Shown one piece after another: positions 58,350 through 64,000 of a stretch of 64,000 bases of DNA. The notes below the pieces were generated by a model. It searched no databases. It saw only the letters and a list, made by a program, of their open reading frames with translations, and was not told where the DNA came from. The stretch covers positions 1,178,001 to 1,242,000 of the forward strand of contig OZ237738.1 in the NCBI GenBank assembly GCA_965178125.1, read 5' to 3'. Both the position numbers and the translations under genes were made by a program. Source of the stretch: Bilabrum cf. latius. Lineage: Eukaryota; Bigyra: Bicosoecida; Bigyra; Bicosoecida. Position 1 is the first letter of the stretch. Each line of letters begins with the position of its first letter.

Positions 58350-61300
58350 TAATGCTAACGCCGAATGGGGTTCGGGGTTGATGTGGCGATGCGTTCGAGA
58401 CTCGAACACAGGCTCCGGTCTACCAACGCGAGGTTGCAACCGCCAGTGCGACCAGCAGCTTGCGAGGCATTCCCTCGTCTCCTTCCTTAGGGAAGGGGGC
58501 GGGGCAGCGCGGCAGTGGCCGTTCCGGCTCATGCCGTTGTTTTGTTTAGTATTTATGTTCGGTTTGGTGCTCACACGGGTAGTGCTTAACGCCGTGTCAA
58601 CTATCGCGCGTGTCCATGTGGGTCCGTTCGGCCTACATCGTGCATCCATCCTCGGCCTACTTGGCGCTCCAGTGGATCCGAACCAATATTTACTTCGATG
58701 TGATCCATCTTTCTCGGCACATCGATGGGACTTCGGTCCGTTGGGCTCGGCTGCTGCTTGCGCCACGGTCTCCCGGGTGTGTGCTCGCCGATGGCATTTT
58801 CGCGCGATCTCTGCGTCCCTCCCTTTCGTACTTGTTCCTACGCACGGCCATGCATGTAGAAACATATTCAAATGGTTCGATCTTACGGTTTTCCGACGAC
58901 CCAGCCTTTCCGTTGGCGAGGCGCGCTCCGCTTTTCCGGTCGCACCTCGAAAGCAACCACTTTCGGCCAGATCAGCCATCGTACCAGGATACAGCACGAT
59001 TTGCACCTATCGAGTGACTGATCATTTGAATTGTGCAGGGTGGGCACGTAGTCAGCTTGGACTCCATCGTCCTCTGGCTGCCGACGACAGCAGGCTCGGT
59101 GAGCCTTCGTCATCGTCCAGACAACCCTGCAGCTCGCACCAGGCGTGCGTGCAGGAGGTCGAAGCGAGCAGCGCGGTGTGGCGCAGCTCGTAGACGGAGG
59201 CCGGCCTGGAGCCTGGTCGGTTGACGCAGCATCAGTGGTGGGCTGGTGCTGTGTCTTGCGCGGGTGCCGGAGCTTGGCCACGGTGGCCTGCTGCTCCCTG
59301 CGCCCCACGCGCAGTTCCTCCCGCTCCGGCGGATGAGTCAGCAGTGGCACGTTGCCACCGGCTGACGACGACAGCAGGCTCGGTGAGCCTTCGTCATCGT
59401 CCAGAAAACCCTGCAGCTCGCACCAGGCGTGCGTGCAGGAGGTCGAAGCGAGCAGCGCGGTGTGGCGCAGCTCGTAGACGGAGGCCGGCCTGGAGCCTGG
59501 TCGGTTGACGCAGCATCAGTGGTGGGCTGGTGCTGTGTCTTTGCGCGGGTGCCGGAGCTTGGCCACGATGGCCTGCTGCTCCCTGCGCCCCACGCGCAGT
59601 TCCTCCCGCTCCGGCGGATGAGTCAGCAGTGGCACGTTGCCACCGGCTGACGACGACAGCAGGCTCGGTGAGCCTTCGTCATCGTCCAGAAAACCCTGCA
59701 GCTCGCACCAGGCGTGCGTGCAGGAGGTCGAAGCGAGCAGCGCGGTGTGGCGCAGCTCGTAGACGGAGGCCGGCCTGGAGCCTGGTCGGTTGCCGCAGCA
59801 TCAGTGGTGGGCTGGTGCTGTGTCTTGCGCGGGTGCCGGAGCCTGGCCACGATGGCCTGCTGCTCCCTGCGCCCACGCGCAGTTCCTCCCGCTCCGGCGG
59901 ATGAGTCAGCAGTGGCACGTTGCCACCGGCTGACGACGACAGCAGGCTCGGTGAGCCTTCGTCATCGTCCAGAAAACCCTGCAGCTCGCACCAGGCGTGC
60001 GTGCAGGAGGTCGAAGCGAGCAGCGCGGTGTGGCGCAGCTCGTAGACGGAGGCCGGCCTGGAGCCTGGTCGGTTGACGCAGCATCAGTGGTGGGCTGGTG
60101 CTGTGTCTTGCGCGGGTGCCGGAGCTTGGCCACGATGGCCTGCTGCTCCCTGTGCCCCACGCGCAGTTCCTCCCGCTCCGGCGGATGAGTCAGCAGTGGC
60201 GCGTTGCCACCGGCTGACGACGACAGCAGGCTCGGTGAGCCTTCGTCATCGTCCAGAAAACCCTGCAGCTCGCACCAGGCGTGCGTGCAGGAGGTCGAAG
60301 CGAGCAGCGCGGTGTGGCGCAGCTCGTAGACGGAGGCCGGCCTGGAGCCTGGTCGGTTGCCGCAGCATCAGTGGTGGGCTGGTGCTGTGTCTTGCGCGGG
60401 TGCCGGAGCTGGGCCACGATGGCCTGCTGCTCCCTGCGCCCCACGCGCAGTTCCTCCCGCTCCGGCGGATGAGTCAGCAGTGGCACGTTGCCACCGGCTG
60501 ACGACGACAGCAGGCTCGATGAGCCTTCGTCATCGTCCAGAAAACCCTGCAGCTCGCACCAGGCGTGCGTGCAGGAGGTCGAAGCGAGCAGCGCGGTGTG
60601 GCGCAGCTCGTAGACGGAGGCCGGCCTGGAGCCTGGTCGGTTGCCGCAGCATCAGTGGTGGGCTGGTGCTGTGTCTTGCGCGGGTGCCGGAGCCTGGCCA
60701 CGATGGCCTGCTGCTCCCTGCGCCCCACGCGCAGTTCTCCCGCTCCGGCGGATGAGTCAGCAGGGGCACGTTGCCACCGACTGACGACGACAGCAGGCTC
60801 GGTGAGCCTTCGTCATCGTCCAGAAAACCCTGCAGCTCGCACCAGGCGTGCGTGCAGGAGGTCGAAGCGAGCAGCGCGGTGTGGCGCAGCTCGTAGACGG
60901 AGGCCGGCCTGGAGCCTGGTCGGTTGACGCAGCATCAGTGGTGGGCTGGTGCTGTGTCTTTGCGCGGGTGCCGGAGCTTGGCCACGATGGCCTGCTGCTC
61001 CCTGCGCCCCACGCGCAGTTCCTCCCGCTCCGGCGGATGAGTCAGCAGTGGCACGTTGCCACCGGCTGACGACGACAGCAGGCTCGGTGAGCCTTCGTCA
61101 TCGTCCAGAAAACCCTGCAGCTCGCACCAGGCGTGCGTGCAGGAGGTTGAAGCGAGCAGCGCGGTGTGGCGCAGCTCGTAGACGGAGGCCGGCCTGGAGC
61201 CTGGTCGGTTGACGCAGCATCAGTGGTGGGCTGGTGCTGTGTCTTTGCGCGGGTGCCGGAGCTTGGCCACGATGGCCTGCTGCTCCCTGCGCCCCACGCG

Positions 61301-62475
61301 CAGTTCCTCCCGCTCCGGCGGATGAGTCAGCAGTGGCACGTTGCCACCGGCTGACGACGACAGCAGGCTCGGTGAGCCTTCGTCATCGTCCAGAAAACCC
61401 TGCAGCTCGCACCAGGCGTGCGTGCAGGAGGTCGAAGCGAGCAGCGCGGTGTGGCGCAGCTCGTAGACGGAGGCCGGCCTGGAGCCTGGTCGGTTGCCGC
61501 AGCATCAGTGGTGGGCTGGTGCTGTGTCTTGCGCGGGTGCCGGAGCTTGGCCACGGTGGCCTGCTGCTCCCTGCGCCCCACGCGCAGTTCCTCCCGCTCC
61601 GGCGGATGAGTCAGCAGTGGCACGTTGCCACCGGCTGACGACGACAGCAGGCTCGGTGAGCCTTCGTCATCGTCCAGAAAACCCTGCAGCTCGCACCAGG
61701 CGTGCATGCAGGAGGTCGAAGCGAGCAGCGCGGTGTGGCGCAGCTCGTAGACGGAGGCCGGCCTGGAGCCTGGTCGGTTGACGCAGCATCAGTGGTGGGC
61801 TGGTGCTGTGTCTTTGCGCGGGTGCCGGAGCCTGGCCACGATGGCCTGCTGCTCCCTGCGCCCACGCGCAGTTCTCCCGCTCCGGCGGATGAGTCAGCAG
61901 TGGCACGTTGCCATTGACTGACGCCCCCTCGTCAGGCTTGCTCCCTACATCCAGTAGTTTGGAGCACCCTGATTTCCCGCTTTGCGGATGAGTCACTGCG
62001 GGTATATTCTCCGGCAGCTGACGATCTCTTGGGCCACATGGTTCCTCGCCCAGGAACAGGCATGTAGACACAGTGGTAGCCACTCCACTGGCCTACTTGC
62101 AGGTTCCCAATCGACTGGTTCTTCCACGGATGTCGCCGTACGTACCTCCTTTGGCACAACCCGACTGCATAGTCGATGAGTTGTGTCAACGGACTCAACG
62201 CCGGCGCGGTTTCGTCCCTGACCTACGGTCGTCGACTCGACTACCGCTATCATCGACTGTTTCCACACGTCCTACAGATGGTCCCGACAACCAGTCAACT
62301 TCAATGATCAAGGCATGGCGATGTAAGACTTGGCTGATAGTGGAGCGGACGCGCAACCGACGGTTCTGGTGCTTTCCAACCGACGTCGGCGCGCGGTCTG
62401 CTCAGATTGGCCATGCTTTGCCCATGTCTTGATTGAACTGGAGACGAAGTGTGTCGAGTAAGCATCGTTGCATCA
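58350..62475 (+). mobile_element. GC-rich inserted element, full-length unit
   Basis: A 4,126-bp GC-rich block inside AT-rich viral DNA. Its first 196 bases (58350-58545) and last 146 bases (62330-62475) are repeated as the two halves of the 362-bp unit that follows. The ends begin T-A-A-T-G-C-T-A-A-C-G and finish C-G-T-T-G-C-A-T-C-A, which are weak inverted repeats of each other. Most of its interior is a ten-copy satellite (59084-61917). I see no transposase or other coding gene, so it may be non-autonomous. On the minus strand at 58390-58450 there is an A-box/B-box-like tRNA fragment. Confidence 0.65.
59084..61917 (+). repeat. ten-copy tandem repeat, unit 283-285 bp
   Basis: Units start at 59084, 59368, 59653, 59936, 60220, 60504, 60788, 61073, 61358 and 61642 and differ at only a few positions. 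One-base length changes at the T-C-T-T-G or T-C-T-T-T-G site shift the frame between units. On the minus strand parts read like protein (E-R-E-E-L-R-V-G-R-R-E-Q-Q), so the unit may descend from a coding exon, but no unit-spanning frame is maintained. Confidence 0.92.
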
Positions 62476-62837
62476 TAATGCTAACGCCGAATGGGGTTCG
62501 GGGTTGATGTGGCGATGCGTTCGAGACTCGAACACAGGCTCCGGTCTACCAACGCGAGGTTGCAACCGCCAGTGCGACCAGCAGCTTGCGAGGCATTCCC
62601 TCGTCTCCTTCCTTAGGGAAGGGGGCGGGGCAGCGCGGCAGTGGCCGTTCCGGCTCATGCCGTTGTTTTGTCCCACCCTCCTCTCCCTGGTTTGGCTGAT
62701 AGTGGAGCGGACGCGCAACCGACGGTTCTGGTGCTTTCCAACCGACGTCGGCGCGCGGTCTGCTCAGATTGGCCATGCTTTGCCCATGTCTTGATTGAAC
62801 TGGAGACGAAGTGTGTCGAGTAAGCATCGTTGCATCA
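62476..62837 (+). mobile_element. 362-bp internally deleted copy of the inserted element
   Basis: Consists of the first 196 bases of the 4.1-kb unit (62476-62671), a 20-base junction, and its last 146 bases (62692-62837), placed directly head-to-tail after it. This is the arrangement expected for a MITE-like derivative or for tandem insertion by a site-specific or rolling-circle mechanism. Confidence 0.75.
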
Positions 62838-62875
62838 GATAAGGTTTATTAATAAATATTTATTTGTATAGCTTT

Positions 62876-62889
62876 AATATATAAATAAA
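62876..62889 (+). promoter_or_regulatory. TATA-type box before capsid gene
   Basis: A-A-T-A-T-A-T-A-A-A-T-A-A-A ends at the ATG 62890. Confidence 0.5.
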
Positions 62890-63843
62890 ATGAGTTATAG
62901 CGATGAATTTGTAAGATTGAATTTAGTTAGTTCATCTGTCCCCCACAATTAGACGAGATAGGCGGTAGTGAATGAAACCCGTGAAGGCTTAATATTAAAA
63001 CAAAGTGAAAATTATTTAACGGCTGTTGAAGAGATGGATTTAAATAAATTTATGCTACCGGTGTTTAAACCTGAATATTAGGATGACAGCGGTAAAACCT
63101 ATTTAAAATTTACTCTTGAGAATAAAACATCAGGAGCCAGAGCAGGCGATTATATAGTTCTAGGTAAAAAAGCTAAATTTTATTATTCATATTAGGATAT
63201 TGTAAATGAATTTAATGAAGAGTTAAGCCGAATTTGTGATTTGGTAAGCCTTCCAAGTGGTGATAAACCAGTCTTTAAATTTGAAAATAATAAATGGAGT
63301 TTATCAACAACTGAAGATTTTAGAGATAATTATTATTTATTTGTTAATTTTGAAGCTTTTGCTTTATTTGATAAATTTGAATATGAAGGAATAACAACCA
63401 CACCGAGTGATTTATTTGCTAAACTTTCATATAATAATTCCCCTGCTAGTGGTGATTATGTTTTTATGGCTAGATAGACGAATTTAAATTCTTGGTGCCC
63501 TGTTAAATCTATTATCGTAGAAAGTGATATTCCAGTGAATAAAGAATTGGTGACCACAAAATCATCTACTGGTGGCTCTATAGCCGTCAATAAATCCCCT
63601 ATATTAACCAGCTACCCGTATAATCCTAATGACAGCTCACCAATAGAAAATATATTATATGTTTCTAATCCTTACCGCTGGTATTCAATGATGAAGGATA
63701 GAAGCTTTAAGAGCGTGTCAATGGCGTTCTACTGGGTTGATAAACAAAATGAAAAGTATCCCGTAATGAATTTTAACGGGGGTGAAGCTCACATTAAACA
63801 AGTATTTAAAAAACAAACCGATAATTTAAGTTTAGATTTTTAA
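62890..63843 (+). CDS. probable viral capsid protein (penton/minor capsid type)
   Basis: 317 residues from ATG 62890 to TAA 63841 with five TAG codons. It is beta-strand-rich and has a late segment S-M-A-F-Y-W-V-D-K-Q with preceding W-C-P-V-K-S-I-I-V and L-T-S-Y-P-Y. This is the look of the single jelly-roll minor capsid (penton) proteins of Polinton-like viruses, and the length fits. I could not verify it by search; a major capsid protein is less likely at this size. The next gene starts 71 bases downstream. Confidence 0.5.
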
Positions 63844-63900
63844 ATAAATTATAGAAGATTATAAAATATGTTTAGATATTAAAAAATTTATATCTATAGT

Positions 63901-63914
63901 GTATATATAAAAAA
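63901..63914 (+). promoter_or_regulatory. TATA-type box before last gene
   Basis: G-T-A-T-A-T-A-T-A-A followed by an A run and the ATG at 63915. Confidence 0.5.
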
Positions 63915-64000
63915 ATGGCTCAACAAATGGTTCAGAATTTACCAGTAAGCATTAAGGCTCCTAAAAGCCTTCAAATGATAACCCCTGAAGATGCTAGTTT
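63915..64000 (+). CDS. viral gene start, truncated by window end
   Basis: 28 codons are visible from ATG 63915 (M-A-Q-Q-M-V-Q-N-L-P) with no stop. Its position right after a probable minor capsid gene makes the major capsid protein a reasonable guess, but nothing in these residues shows it. Confidence 0.4.
   Translation, partial: MAQQMVQNLPVSIKAPKSLQMITPEDAS

Larger units (their letters stand above)
47265..64000. mobile_element. integrated Polinton-like/virophage-like DNA virus, continuing past the window
   Basis: The GC-rich sequence changes sharply to AT-rich after 47265. The genes are intron-free as far as I can see, closely spaced on both strands and use UAG as sense. The core set is a DDE integrase, FtsK/HerA ATPase, adenain-like protease and a probable capsid protein, which together define the Polinton/PLV/virophage group. 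The element is interrupted by a GC-rich insertion at 58350-62837 and its right end is outside the window. No family-B or other DNA polymerase is seen in this part. Confidence 0.8.

Noticed and set aside
58339-59193. 284-codon plus-strand ORF at the left end of the inserted element
   Set aside because: It spans the junction between viral and inserted DNA, has no domain, and ends in the satellite; not a plausible gene.
59145-61865. Many 60-140 residue ORFs in the satellite array
   Set aside because: They repeat with the 284-bp unit, shift frame between units and have no start or domain logic.
47265-64000. Retrotransposon as the source of the integrase
   Set aside because: No reverse transcriptase, RNase H or gag is present; the packaging ATPase and adenain-like protease indicate a DNA virus.

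Overview
The window is nuclear-type DNA of a eukaryotic protist in which the codon UAG is read as an amino acid, most likely glutamine, while UAA and UGA still stop translation. Frames that break at TAG rejoin without a frame change into proteins with recognisable domains, and every reconstructed gene ends at TGA or TAA. Four comparisons point to Gln. One of two near-identical paralogs has TAG at 9183 where the other has CAG. A PH domain has TAG at the Gln of its G-W-L-T-K-Q-G motif. A viral integrase has TAG at the Gln before A-D-L. A viral adenain-like protease has TAG at its expected oxyanion Gln. Short introns (about 60-133 bp, donors GTGAGC, GTAAGC or similar) confirm a eukaryote. A TTC12 orthologue suggests a flagellate or ciliate-bearing cell. 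I cannot name the lineage.

Region 1 (1-47250) is GC-rich host DNA with densely packed genes on both strands. In order: TTC12-like dynein-arm assembly factor (5' cut), a C2/EF-hand protein with a Pro-Arg-Gly-rich N-terminus, an unknown protein, a tandem pair of multi-pass membrane proteins, a 2,448-residue disordered protein, an ankyrin protein, VPS18 of HOPS/CORVET, a PH plus AIR9-repeat protein, a small PH protein with a CaaX end, a TIR/degenerate-STAND/SH2 protein, a small unknown, a TPT-family transporter, a protein kinase, and a C2H2 protein with about 12 nearly identical fingers.

Region 2 (about 47265-58349 and 62838-64000) is AT-rich and compact, with no introns seen. It has the gene set of a Polinton-like or virophage-like integrated DNA virus: DDE integrase with chromodomain-like tail, FtsK/HerA packaging ATPase, adenain-like protease, a likely capsid protein, a nucleotidyltransferase-fold protein, a small basic protein with LAGG motifs, and two DUF285 repeat proteins. 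It uses UAG heavily as sense codon, so it is adapted to the host code. TATATATA-type boxes sit directly before most start codons.

Region 3 (58350-62837) is a GC-rich insertion inside the viral DNA, between the protease and capsid genes. A 4.1-kb unit carrying ten copies of a ~284-bp satellite is followed head-to-tail by a 362-bp copy that keeps only the two ends of the unit. It resembles a mobile element and its internally deleted derivative.
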